A DNA stretch of 64,000 nucleotides from an uncultured Christensenella sp. (GTDB lineage Bacteria; Bacillota; Clostridia; Christensenellales; Borkfalkiaceae). Below, piece after piece: positions 31,195 through 39,047 of this stretch; the stretch's first letter is position 1; each line of letters opens with the position of its first letter. The stretch spans positions 1 through 64,000 of the forward strand of contig CAJTLT010000008.1 of assembly GCA_910577375.1 (NCBI GenBank), read 5' to 3'. Made by a program: the position numbers and the translations under genes. The notes beneath the pieces are model-generated. The model had not been told where the DNA came from. It saw nothing but the letters and a program-made list of their open reading frames with translations, and did not search any database.

Positions 31195-31346
31195 TAACAA
31201 AAAATTGTTAGTATGTGTAATTTTTTAACAGTAAAATTTTTGCAATTTTGTTAAGTTAACATAAATTTTACTTACTAACATAAAATAGTGTTAGAAAATA
31301 ACAAAAATCAAAATTAAAAAATTTTTACAAATGTTATTGACTAACA
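31195..31346 (+). promoter_or_regulatory. array of TAACA/TGTTA palindromes upstream of the micro-ORF unit
   Basis: Four inverted repeats share the half-site TAACA/TGTTA: TAACAA-AAAA-TTGTTA (31195-31210), TGTTAA-G-TTAACA (31249-31261), CTAACA-N8-TGTTAG (31275-31294) and TGTTA-TTGAC-TAACA (31332-31346). The last overlaps the -35 box. Further single half-sites occur at about 31164, 31225 and 31299. The stretch 31160-31360 is very AT-rich. This looks like a multi-site operator for one regulator, with repression at the promoter. Confidence 0.65.
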
Positions 31347-31365
31347 AAAATTAAAGTGATATATT
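31337..31365 (+). promoter_or_regulatory. promoter of the micro-ORF unit
   Basis: TTGACT (31337-31342), 17-bp spacer, TATATT (31360-31365). Start near 31372, giving a leader of about 70 nt before the first micro-ORF. Confidence 0.8.
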
Positions 31366-31443
31366 TGAGCTGCAATCAGGGAACCCCCCTTGAAAGCGGT
31401 ATGATAAAAAGAAAATGAGAAATAAATTTTAGTGAGGTAAGAT

Positions 31444-31503
31444 ATGAAACTGATTAAATATTTACGTTATATTCATAGCCTTATGACTGCTGCGAGAAGA
31501 TAA
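31444..31503 (+). CDS. micro-ORF 1: 19-residue cationic peptide
   Basis: Translates to MKLIKYLRYIHSLMTAARR. It is basic and amphipathic (five K/R plus His, with hydrophobic positions spaced as in a helix). A GAGGT ribosome site lies 5 bases before the ATG. First of three micro-ORFs between a promoter and a terminator. It could be a membrane-active or signalling peptide or a leader peptide; no homologue is recognised. Confidence 0.55.
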   Translation: MKLIKYLRYIHSLMTAARR

Positions 31504-31531
31504 TAGAAAATAAATTGAAAGAGGTGTTTAT

Positions 31532-31627
31532 ATGTATATTTACGAAGAATTGAACGCTTTGGATGAAAACGTGGAAACGTGCGGGGTTTCGTGCCTCAGC
31601 TACGTGGCGCTTAACTGCGGAAGATAA
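31532..31627 (+). CDS. micro-ORF 2: 31-residue peptide with three cysteines
   Basis: An acidic first half (MYIYEELNALDENVET) is followed by a Cys-containing second half (CGVSCLSYVALNCGR; cysteines at 17, 21 and 29). The acidic-leader plus Cys-rich-core layout recalls ribosomally made, modified peptides, but no modification enzyme lies nearby, so this is only a possibility. GAGGTG sits 6 bases before the ATG. Confidence 0.6.
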   Translation: MYIYEELNALDENVETCGVSCLSYVALNCGR

Positions 31628-31675
31628 ATAAAAAGATAAAAAAGGGAAATGAAAGATATTAAAAGGAGTAAAGAA

Positions 31676-31768
31676 ATGTTTTTCAGTTTTGACGAAGAAA
31701 AGGGCGAAGTTTGCTTCGATTACCTTGCCGCTTACGCAATGTTCATATCCACAAACGGCTTAAAGTAA
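31676..31768 (+). CDS. micro-ORF 3: 30-residue peptide
   Basis: The peptide starts MFFSFDEEKGEVCFDY and ends AMFISTNGLK: an acidic first half, one cysteine at 13, then a hydrophobic segment. AAGGAG lies 8 bases before the ATG at 31676. An in-frame ATG at 31649 would add nine basic residues but has a poorly placed ribosome site. Last of the three micro-ORFs, about 50 bp before the terminator. Confidence 0.6.
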   Translation: MFFSFDEEKGEVCFDYLAAYAMFISTNGLK

Positions 31769-31814
31769 TTATTTATTAAAAGCGGGAAAAACCCGCAACA
31801 CAAACGAAAACGAC

Positions 31815-31842
31815 ACGCCGCGGCAAAGCCGCGGCGTTTTTC
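31815..31842 (+). terminator. terminator of the micro-ORF unit
   Basis: Perfect 10-bp stem ACGCCGCGGC/GCCGCGGCGT with an AAA loop and five T. Its tail overlaps the 3' end of the convergent MocR gene. Confidence 0.9.
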
Positions 31843-33184
31843 AGAGCCTTTCGAGAATTTCTTTTGTAAGCCCCGAATAATTTATCACCGCGCAACATTC
31901 AAGCCCTTGCCGCGGGGCGATGAGATAATCCGAAAGGCATTTGAGGTTTACTCCGCGTTCCGCCGCCCTTTCTTTTATTTGCGCGTCGGATTTTGCGTTC
32001 GGGAATTTTACTATTATATGCAAGCCGCTTCCGCTGTCCGTTACCTCACACTCCTCCCCCAAAAGCGCGAGCTTTTCGAGGAGGGCTTTTCTTATACCTT
32101 TGTAGTAGTTTTTCAGTCTGGACAAATGTCTTTCGAAATATCCGCCGTTCAGCATTGCCGCAAGCGCCTTTTGTTCGAACAGCGGAACGACGTTTGCCGA
32201 GGAAGAAAAGAGATTTATATATCTTTCGTACAGGTCGGGTGGCAAGACCATATAGCCGAGGCGCATAGACGGCGCGAGACTTTTGGAAAAAGTGTTCATA
32301 TATATGACGCGCGACGGGCACAGCCCGAACATATTTTGGAGGGGTTTGCCCGAAAGACGGAATTCGCTGTCGTAATCGTCTTCTATAACGTAGCCGCCGA
32401 CCGAATTTGCCCACTCCGCTATTTTGAGGCGGACGGAAACGGGAGTTACTACACCCGTAGGGAATTGATGGGCGGGCGAAATGTGGACGGCGTGCGCACC
32501 GCTATTTAAAAGCTGTGCGACGTTTACGCCCCTTTCCCCGACGTCAACCGCAACCCATTTTGCGCCGTTCAAAGCGTATGCAGAGGAAATTTTTCCGTAT
32601 GACGGATTTTCCACCGCGAAGATTTTATCCCTGCCCAGAAGCTTTATTATTACGCCGTAGAGCTGTTCGGAGCCTGCGCCTATTATTATGCGGCGGGGGT
32701 CTATATCCAGCCCGCGGGAGCGGTAAAGATAATCCGACAGGGCTTGTTGGAGTTCCGGGTCGCCGCCGCAAGGAACGCGTTCGAGAAGGTGTTCCCCGCA
32801 ATCGGAAAGCACGAACCGCATAAGGCGCGCCCACGTTGAAAAGGGGAACATATGCGCGGGGGTATTGCCGTTTACGAGGTCGCAGAGGTACTCTTCTTTT
32901 CGTGCGTTTTTTTGCGGGGCTGACTGTTTGCGGGGCGAGATTTCGTGGGAGTTTATCCTTTCCGCAAAATAGCCGCTTCTTTCGCGCGAGCAAATGTAGC
33001 CCTCTGCGAGAAGCTGTTCGTACGCGAGCCATACCGTGGTTACGCTTACTCCGAGTTCTTCCGCAAGGGCGCGCTTGGAGGGGAGCCTTTCCCCCGCTTT
33101 TATTTTGCCGCTTAAAATTTTGGCGCGGATTTGTTCGTAAAGAGAAATATATTTGTTTTTGAAACCGAGGCTTAAATCGAGCAT
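31841..33184 (-). CDS. MocR-type regulator (GntR helix-turn-helix fused to aminotransferase), PdxR-like
   Basis: 447 residues. The N-terminal winged helix (about 10-75; LPSKRALAEELGVSVTTVWLAYEQL) is typical GntR. A fold-type I aminotransferase domain follows from about 105, with the PLP lysine in TFSKSLAPSMRLGYM. MocR proteins sense PLP and often control vitamin B6 genes. It is divergent from an ECF S component, so it probably regulates that transporter. No Shine-Dalgarno precedes the ATG and a TATAAT lies 9 bases upstream, so the transcript may be nearly leaderless. Confidence 0.9.
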   Translation of the reverse strand: MLDLSLGFKNKYISLYEQIRAKILSGKIKAGERLPSKRALAEELGVSVTTVWLAYEQLLAEGYICSRERSGYFAERINSHEISPRKQSAPQKNARKEEYLCDLVNGNTPAHMFPFSTWARLMRFVLSDCGEHLLERVPCGGDPELQQALSDYLYRSRGLDIDPRRIIIGAGSEQLYGVIIKLLGRDKIFAVENPSYGKISSAYALNGAKWVAVDVGERGVNVAQLLNSGAHAVHISPAHQFPTGVVTPVSVRLKIAEWANSVGGYVIEDDYDSEFRLSGKPLQNMFGLCPSRVIYMNTFSKSLAPSMRLGYMVLPPDLYERYINLFSSSANVVPLFEQKALAAMLNGGYFERHLSRLKNYYKGIRKALLEKLALLGEECEVTDSGSGLHIIVKFPNAKSDAQIKERAAERGVNLKCLSDYLIAPRQGLECCAVINYSGLTKEILERL

Positions 33185-33186
33185 AA

Positions 33187-33244
33187 ATCTGGTATTATAA
33201 AAAATAATAAAATTGGTTACACAAATAATATCAGATTTTGATAT
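33187..33244. promoter_or_regulatory. MocR/ECF divergent promoter region with inverted operator sites
   Basis: ATCTGGTATTAT (33187-33198) and ATAATATCAGAT (33225-33236) form an inverted repeat with 11 of 12 matching positions, centres 38 bp apart. The first covers the minus-strand TATAAT (33194-33199). A further palindrome TATCA-GATTT-TGATA (33230-33244) overlaps the second and the plus-strand TATAAT. These are the likely binding sites of the MocR protein. Confidence 0.6.
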
Positions 33245-33289
33245 AATAAGTCAAGCGCAACGGATAAATCACAATGAAAGAGGACTGAT

Positions 33290-33979
33290 ATGAAGAGCAA
33301 AAAAGCGTTTTTTACGACCAAATGGATTACATACACTGCAATTATGACCGCGCTTGTGGTGGCCACGGGCTTTATACCCGCGATACCCACGCCCGCGGGC
33401 AGAGTTTACTGGGTTGACGGGGCGGCGCTTATTGCCGCGTTTCTTTTAGACCCGCTTGCGGCGTTTATCGCGGGAGGAGTGGGTTCGTTTTTATACGACG
33501 TGTTTATGTCGCCCGAAATGATGCTCCCCTCGCTTTTAATTCACGGCTTGCAGGGCGCAGTCGTTTCCGCGCTTTTGCATTTCGTAATCCCCGAAAAGTT
33601 TAAAAAATGGGAGCCGCTTAAAGCGGTTATTGCAGCTTTGGCGGGCGCGGTGATAGTTGTTGCCGGATATTTTATATACCGTGCGGCAACGCGCGGCGTT
33701 CCCGTGGCGGTTGCGAGCATTCCGCGCAACATAATTCAGGAGGCTATAGGCATCGGCATTGCGACGGTAATTTGCTATGCGACGACGTTCAAGCTTCAGC
33801 TTGAGAAAAACAATCTTTTGCCCGACTTCAAAAAGGAGATTTGGGACGAAAAGAAGAAAACGAAACGCGGGGAAGTTATTACGGCGGATATTGCGGTTGC
33901 CGACGGCGGAACAGCGAAAAAGGAGAAAAACGAAAGCACGGAGATTGAAAAACCCGACAAAAACCTGATTGACAAATAA
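33290..33979 (+). CDS. ECF transporter S component, probably for a vitamin B6 form
   Basis: 229 residues. Five to six membrane helices fill about 12-180: TKWITYTAIMTALVVATGFIP, WVDGAALIAAFLLDPLAAFIAGGVGSF and later segments. The early ITYTAIMTALV helix resembles the S-component region that contacts the shared T subunit. A hydrophilic K/E-rich tail of about 50 residues is unusual. Substrate is inferred only from the divergent MocR/PdxR-like regulator; pyridoxine or pyridoxal is the best guess. The A and T subunits are not in the window. Confidence 0.82.
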   Translation: MKSKKAFFTTKWITYTAIMTALVVATGFIPAIPTPAGRVYWVDGAALIAAFLLDPLAAFIAGGVGSFLYDVFMSPEMMLPSLLIHGLQGAVVSALLHFVIPEKFKKWEPLKAVIAALAGAVIVVAGYFIYRAATRGVPVAVASIPRNIIQEAIGIGIATVICYATTFKLQLEKNNLLPDFKKEIWDEKKKTKRGEVITADIAVADGGTAKKEKNESTEIEKPDKNLIDK

Positions 33980-33997
33980 TAATCGTGTAAAAATATA

Positions 33998-34036
33998 GAG
34001 CCGCCCCGCACGAACGTGCGCGGGGCGGCTTTGATT
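33998..34036 (+). terminator. terminator of the ECF S-component gene
   Basis: AGCCGCCCCG/CGGGGCGGCT stem with an inner CACG/CGTG helix, then TTGATTTT. Resembles the nth terminator at 3899. Confidence 0.8.
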
Positions 34037-34070
34037 TTATTTGGTTTTAATTTGTTTTATGCAACATCTG

Positions 34071-34156
34071 CTATGCGCGGGTTAACGGTATATTTAAGCC
34101 CAAAACGTTTAAGAGGGCTTTTACCTCTTTAAAGCAGGATTTGCTATCTTCGCAAA
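34071..34156 (-). pseudogene. fragment of a hisS copy
   Basis: 86 bases align to the inside of the intact hisS at 47907-47993, in the same orientation. By eye there are five substitutions and one single-base deletion in 87 positions, so the reading frame is broken. The matching part encodes the region around KALLNVLGLKYTVNPRI. Flanks on both sides are unrelated to hisS. It shows a past duplication or a partial replacement event. Confidence 0.8.
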
Positions 34157-34186
34157 ATTTAATAATGTTTATAAATTACGTTATAG

Positions 34187-34333
34187 ATGCAAAAAGAGAG
34201 ATTAAAACTTTTAAGGAAAGAAAAAGGTTTATCGCAAACTGAACTTGCGGCGGCAATAGCGTTACCCGACGGATTAAGAGTTGCAATAAAGCGATTTATA
34301 AGTTTTCCGCGATTTTTTCAAGAAATTTTTTAG
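34187..34333 (+). pseudogene. truncated XRE helix-turn-helix gene
   Basis: An ATG-started frame of 48 codons begins MQKERLKLLRKEKGLSQTEL, the first half of an XRE domain. It loses family similarity after about 25 residues and runs antisense into the end of icd. The recognition helix is missing, so it cannot bind DNA as XRE proteins do. With the hisS fragment it makes the 316-bp gap before icd a patch of decayed DNA. Confidence 0.6.
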
Positions 34334-35501
34334 AGGAAAGTTTTTGCGGCGTTATCCCCTCCGCATTAAACAGAGGGATAAGGTCGCCCGTCATAAATCC
34401 GCTTTCAACGGTTTTGAGTGACGCGGCTTCAAGCCTTTCTGCAAAAGCGGAGAGGGTTTTGTTTCCGTCGAGTTCCCCGCGTTTTTTGAGCGCGCCCGTC
34501 CACGCCCATATGGTTGCTATGGGGTTTGTGGAGGTTTCTTCCCCCTTTAGATGATTGTAGTAATGGCGCGTTACAGTGCCGTGAGCCGCCTCGTATTCGT
34601 ATTTGTTATCGGGCGAAACGAGAACGGAGCTCATAAGCCCCAGCGAACCGTAAGCGGTTGCGACCATATCGCTCATTACGTCGCCGTCATAATTTTTGCA
34701 CACCCATAAAATTCCGCCCTCGCTGCGCATAACCCGCGCAACGACGTCGTCGATAAGTGTATACATATAATAAATGGCGGCTGTTTCGAAATCTTTTTTA
34801 AATTCGTTTGAGTAAATTTCGTTGAAAATATCTTTGAAACGGTGGTCGTAAATTTTGGAGACGGTATCTTTTGCGCCGAACCACACGGGCAGTTTTTGTT
34901 CGAGAGCGAACGAAAAGCAGCTGCGGGCGAACGCTTTTATGGAATCTTCGGTATTATGCACGCTCTGCACTATCCCCGCGCCGTTATCGAAACCGTGGAC
35001 GAGAGAGCGTTTTATTTCTTTTCCGTCTTTACAGATTACGAGGTAAGCCTTTTCGCCCTTGCCGCACCTTTCTTCGACGGCGTTGTAAATATCGCCGTAT
35101 GCGTGGCGGGCAATCGTTATGGGGCTTTTCCAGCCGCCGACGTACGGGGTTATTCCCTTAACGATAATCGGCGAACGGAAAACGGTTCCGTCGAGAATAC
35201 GGCGGATTGTGCCGTTGGGACTTTTCCACATTTCTTTAAGTCCGTATTCTTCAACCCTTTGAGCGTTTGGCGTTATGGTGGCGCATTTGACGGCGACGCC
35301 GTATTTTTTTGTTGCTTCGGCGGCAAGACAAGTTACCTTGTCTTCCGTTTTGTTTCTGTTTTCAAGACCCAAATCGTAGTATTCGGTTTTTAAATCCACG
35401 AAGGGTTCTATGAGAATTTCTTTTATCCAGCGCCAGAGAACGCGGGTCATTTCGTCGCCGTCCATTTCCACGAGCGGCGTTTGCATTGCGATTTTTTGCA
35501 T
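34296..35501 (-). CDS. icd: NADP-dependent isocitrate dehydrogenase
   Basis: 401 residues. The N-terminus TPLVEMDGDEMTRVLW is that of the eukaryote-like (type II) dimeric enzyme rather than the Escherichia coli type. It oxidises isocitrate to 2-oxoglutarate, mainly for glutamate synthesis in anaerobes. Substrate loop SPNGTIRRILDGTVFR, metal aspartates in NYDGDVMSD, and the NADP motif AAHGTVTRHY are present. AGAGGA precedes the ATG. The 3' end overlaps the truncated HTH remnant. Confidence 0.96.
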   Translation of the reverse strand: MQKIAMQTPLVEMDGDEMTRVLWRWIKEILIEPFVDLKTEYYDLGLENRNKTEDKVTCLAAEATKKYGVAVKCATITPNAQRVEEYGLKEMWKSPNGTIRRILDGTVFRSPIIVKGITPYVGGWKSPITIARHAYGDIYNAVEERCGKGEKAYLVICKDGKEIKRSLVHGFDNGAGIVQSVHNTEDSIKAFARSCFSFALEQKLPVWFGAKDTVSKIYDHRFKDIFNEIYSNEFKKDFETAAIYYMYTLIDDVVARVMRSEGGILWVCKNYDGDVMSDMVATAYGSLGLMSSVLVSPDNKYEYEAAHGTVTRHYYNHLKGEETSTNPIATIWAWTGALKKRGELDGNKTLSAFAERLEAASLKTVESGFMTGDLIPLFNAEGITPQKLSSKKFLEKIAENL

Positions 35502-35527
35502 AGCTTTCCTCTTTGGTAGATTATAAA

Positions 35528-36628
35528 CTATTTGCGCCCGAGTTTACAAGCGTTTGAGGAAATATTTTCAAGCACGCCCGTATGCAGCAGTTTTTTGCTT
35601 TTGCCCGCGGCGAAGTCTTGTTCCGCCTGTTCGATTACTTCTTTAAGTACGCGAGCAAAGTCTTTGAAGCCGCCCGACAAAAGGTAATAAGAAAGAGAAC
35701 CCGGAACGGTGTTTATTTCGCTTAAATAAACTTCCTCTTTATCGAGGATATAATCGAAACGGACTATGCCGCGCATATTGAGCTTTTCATATACGGATTT
35801 GGTTGTGTTTTTTATGAAATCCGCCGTTTGTTCGGGGATATTTGCGGGGCAATCGCTTTTTGCGCCGCCCTGATATTTATCTTCGAAAGAGAATATATCG
35901 CCGTCGGCGTGCGGTTCTTCGCATTCCGAGGTTATTACCTTACCGCCGTAAAAGTAAGCGGCGCAGTTTATTTCCCTGCGGTTTTCTATGTATTTTTCGA
36001 TTATTGCGGCGTTATCGTATATGAGCGCGCATTGCAGTGCGGATTTAAGCTTTTCTGCGTTTTCCGCCTTTTCCACGCCGATGCTCGAGCCGAGGTTTAC
36101 GGGCTTTACTATTACGGGAAAATCGGGCATATCCGCGCACGAATAAATATCTTCCGCGCTTTTTGCGTATGCGTAACCGACCGTTTTTATGCCGAGCGCG
36201 GACAGAACGAGCTTCGTAAGGTATTTATCCATAAACGCGGAGCTTTCGAATATCCCCGCGCTTGCGAGAGGCAAGCCCGCCGACGAACACAGACCGCAGA
36301 CCGCACCGCCTTCCCCCGCGCCACCGTGACAGCAGTTGAGTGCGCAGTCTGCCGCGAAGAATTTTTTTGGCTTGCCGTGTTTGTTCAGCGTATATACGCC
36401 GCCCTTTGCCATTATTGCAAGCGGAAACGTTTTATAATTTTCGCCTTTGAAATTTGTTATATCGGAAAGTTTTTCGTGCGAGTACATATCTCCGTTTTGG
36501 GATATATACAGGGGAATTACGTTATATCCCGCGCCCTTTAAAACGTTTATCGCCATTGTTCCCGTGATTACGGAAATTTCGTTTTCGTTGGATACTCCGC
36601 CGAAAAACACAAGTATTGTTTTTTGCAT
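35528..36628 (-). CDS. ddl: D-alanine--D-alanine ligase
   Basis: 366 residues. It makes the D-Ala-D-Ala dipeptide used by MurF, encoded just upstream. ATP-grasp motifs are present: FFGGVSNENEISVITG, the HGGAGEGG loop, VKPVNLGSSIGVEKA, and the C-terminal metal site EINTVPG. The E-[FY]-x-K-[YF] region that tells D-Ala from D-lactate ligases reads EDKYQGG, so D-Ala-D-Ala is the expected product. GGAGGTG lies upstream of the ATG with a longer than usual spacing. Confidence 0.95.
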   Translation of the reverse strand: MQKTILVFFGGVSNENEISVITGTMAINVLKGAGYNVIPLYISQNGDMYSHEKLSDITNFKGENYKTFPLAIMAKGGVYTLNKHGKPKKFFAADCALNCCHGGAGEGGAVCGLCSSAGLPLASAGIFESSAFMDKYLTKLVLSALGIKTVGYAYAKSAEDIYSCADMPDFPVIVKPVNLGSSIGVEKAENAEKLKSALQCALIYDNAAIIEKYIENRREINCAAYFYGGKVITSECEEPHADGDIFSFEDKYQGGAKSDCPANIPEQTADFIKNTTKSVYEKLNMRGIVRFDYILDKEEVYLSEINTVPGSLSYYLLSGGFKDFARVLKEVIEQAEQDFAAGKSKKLLHTGVLENISSNACKLGRK

Positions 36629-36725
36629 AAAAAAATCACCTCCGCTTAAATTTTTCAGCTTTGGTGAACGTTCCGTTTTTTTACGGTATTTTATTAAGTT
36701 TTTATATGACGGACTTAAATTCCGT

Positions 36726-38324
36726 TTATGCGTAAAAGTCGGGTAAATCGTTTAAAAACAAAACGGTATCTCCCTGTTCTATTACGGTTTTAAGATATTC
36801 CTGCGCGGCGGGCAAACCGAGAACGACGGCGAGTTTTTCTTTATCCCCTCCGTTATCGAGATAGCCTTGCTTTACGGGGGTTATGAGCGTTTCTCCGACG
36901 AGGATTACGTAGTCAAGCCCGACGAGCTTTGCGCCGAGTTCGTAGTTTTCTCTTTCTTCCAAAATCCCAAGTTCAACAAGCCCCGGAGTGACGGCGATTT
37001 TTCTGCCGCCGAAGGATTTGAGGACTTCTATTGCCGCGGACGCGCCCTTTACGTTGGAATTGTAGCCGTCATCGAGAATATTGACGCCGTTGGATTTTAT
37101 GAGTTGAAGTCTGTGTTCGATATAGCCGAGCTTTTCAACCGCCGCGGCAATTTCTTCCGCAGTCATGCCGAGGTTATGCGCGACAGCCGCAGCAAGCGCG
37201 ATATTTTGCACCGCGTGCGCGCCCAAAAGTTTTGTGTGCGTGTTTACGGATTTTCCGCCGAGCGAGAGCTTGAAACTGCTGCCGTTGCAATCGGTTACGA
37301 TATCGGAAACGCAGTCCGCATTCGATTTGGGGCAGGGATATGCCACGAATAACGAAAAACAGTCTTCTGCAATTACCGCGGTTTTACAAGCCGAAAGGAT
37401 TTCCCCTTTTGCTTTTACTATATTTTCAACCGTGCCGAAGCTTTCGAGATGCTGGGGGCAAATCCCGGTGATTACCGAAATTTCGGGGGGACACATTTCG
37501 CAGAGTTCTGCGATATCGCCCGAGTGGCGCGCGCCCATTTCAGCTATGAATATATCGTAGTTTTCAAGGTTGTTAGAGTTGATTGACAGTGCAAGCCCCA
37601 TAGGGGTGTTATGCGAGCGGGGCGTGGAAAGAACGCGGAACTTTTCTTTTAATATTTCCGAAAGAATTTGTTTTACGCTTGTTTTGCCGTAGCTGCCCGT
37701 GATACCTATTACCTTTATATTTGAAGCTTCTATCTTTGCTTTTGCCTTTTTAACGAAGGATTTATTGTGCGGTATTTCGTAAATTTTTGCCGAGCAGTTT
37801 GCAAGCAGTATTAGCGGAAACATAAGGAGCGGGAATACGGCGAGCGGAACGTATCTCATTATGGAGAACACGTTATTGCCCCACACGAAATCGGCGAAGT
37901 TGAGCAACGTGACGCAAAAATATACCGTTACCGCCGTTATGAGCGCGAGAACGGTATACAGCCTTTTGAGGCGCGGCGTGAATGCGAGCGGCGTTCTGAG
38001 CGCGACTTTGTTATCCGCCCAGATAAACAGCGGAAAAAAGATTACAAAGCCCGCAAGCCCGCATACCGCGGCATATGTGCCCGCGAACGAAAAGCAAAGC
38101 GAAATTACCGCCACGGAAAGCGCGCACAAAAGCATTAAAAGCACGTGCTTGCCGAAAGTTAAATTGCCCTTTTTGCGCGACCATGCGGCAAGCCGTTTTC
38201 CGCTGTATCCGCACGATTGCAGTATGCCTAAAAGGCGGTAACAGCAACCGCAGAAAAGCGCGGAAAAAATTACCGCAATTAAAACGCATTCTATTGTTTT
38301 GGGTACAGATATAAAAATTCCCAT
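36726..38324 (-). CDS. murF: MurF ligase fused to an N-terminal membrane domain
   Basis: 532 residues. The first 180 or so form five or more membrane helices (VLIAVIFSALFCGCCY, HVLLMLLCALSVAVISLCF, YAAVCGLAGFVIFFPLF and others). From about residue 205 the Mur ligase begins, with Walker A GITGSYGKTSVKQIL and the EMGARHSGDI motif. The C-terminal domain ILDDGYNSN follows. MurF adds D-Ala-D-Ala to UDP-MurNAc-tripeptide, normally in the cytosol; here it would be held at the membrane. The usual MurF N-terminal uridine-binding domain is replaced by the membrane part. ddl is next in the operon. Confidence 0.9.
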   Translation of the reverse strand: MGIFISVPKTIECVLIAVIFSALFCGCCYRLLGILQSCGYSGKRLAAWSRKKGNLTFGKHVLLMLLCALSVAVISLCFSFAGTYAAVCGLAGFVIFFPLFIWADNKVALRTPLAFTPRLKRLYTVLALITAVTVYFCVTLLNFADFVWGNNVFSIMRYVPLAVFPLLMFPLILLANCSAKIYEIPHNKSFVKKAKAKIEASNIKVIGITGSYGKTSVKQILSEILKEKFRVLSTPRSHNTPMGLALSINSNNLENYDIFIAEMGARHSGDIAELCEMCPPEISVITGICPQHLESFGTVENIVKAKGEILSACKTAVIAEDCFSLFVAYPCPKSNADCVSDIVTDCNGSSFKLSLGGKSVNTHTKLLGAHAVQNIALAAAVAHNLGMTAEEIAAAVEKLGYIEHRLQLIKSNGVNILDDGYNSNVKGASAAIEVLKSFGGRKIAVTPGLVELGILEERENYELGAKLVGLDYVILVGETLITPVKQGYLDNGGDKEKLAVVLGLPAAQEYLKTVIEQGDTVLFLNDLPDFYA

Positions 38325-39046
38325 TATCTCTCCGATAAAAACGTAAGAATTTTGTGGTTGAAAATTTCGGGGTTTTCCGAAAAGCAGAAGTGCCCGCCCT
38401 CTATAAGTTCGAGACGGCTGCCCGCTATAAGAGAATTAAAGATTGCGCCCTCTTCTTCGGGCGGGGTTACGGTATCGCTTTTTCCGTAAACCAAAAGCGC
38501 GGGATTTTTGATTTTTGCGGCGCATTCTCGCAAATCTTCGTTTACTATTTTTTTATAGCTTTCGCGCATTAACGGCGAAAGGGATTTATATTCTTTGCTG
38601 CCGTAATGCTTTTCCGCAAATTTCGGAAACAGCTTTTTTACGCGGCGATACGCCCTTACTTTGCGCATATATGCGGGGGAACGGGGCTTTACGAGACCCG
38701 CGCCGCCCGTAATTATTAATTTATCGGCAAGCGCGCCGTGCGTTGAAAGGAATTTTATGGCTACGCGCGCGCCGAACGAGTGCGCGATTATATGCGGGCG
38801 GTTAAGCCTTGCCGAGGCGATAAAATTTTCAAGCCATGCGGCGTATTCGGAAACGCCCCACGCTTCTTCCGCGGGTTCGCTTGCGCCGAAACAAGGAAAG
38901 TCGGGCGCGGTTACGCGGTAAAACTGTGAGAGAAATTTTGTCTGGTAGTAAAAACTTTCTTTTTTGGAACCGTAGCCGTGCAGAAACAGCACGTCTTTAC
39001 CCGACCCGAAACTTTGGTAAGATACGAATTTACCGCCGATTAAAAT
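38324..39046 (-). CDS. alpha/beta hydrolase, probable ATT start
   Basis: About 240 residues with the proposed start. The nucleophile elbow is HSFGAR, the acid is in GKSDTVTPP, and the histidine is in EGGHFCFSE. The oxyanion HG is in LFLHGYGS. The nearest standard start, GTG at 38992, would cut off the first two beta strands. The frame continues upstream with good family sequence (LIGGKFVSYQSFGSGKD) to an ATT at 39044-39046. A perfect AAGGAG lies 7 bases before that ATT, inside the end of rimI. Substrate unknown. It overlaps the murF start. Confidence 0.8.
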   Translation of the reverse strand: MLIGGKFVSYQSFGSGKDVLFLHGYGSKKESFYYQTKFLSQFYRVTAPDFPCFGASEPAEEAWGVSEYAAWLENFIASARLNRPHIIAHSFGARVAIKFLSTHGALADKLIITGGAGLVKPRSPAYMRKVRAYRRVKKLFPKFAEKHYGSKEYKSLSPLMRESYKKIVNEDLRECAAKIKNPALLVYGKSDTVTPPEEEGAIFNSLIAGSRLELIEGGHFCFSENPEIFNHKILTFLSER

Positions 39047-39047
39047 A

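Noticed and set aside
35828..36541. 237-codon plus-strand open frame in ddl
   Set aside because: Antisense to ddl with normal ATP-grasp motifs; a shadow.
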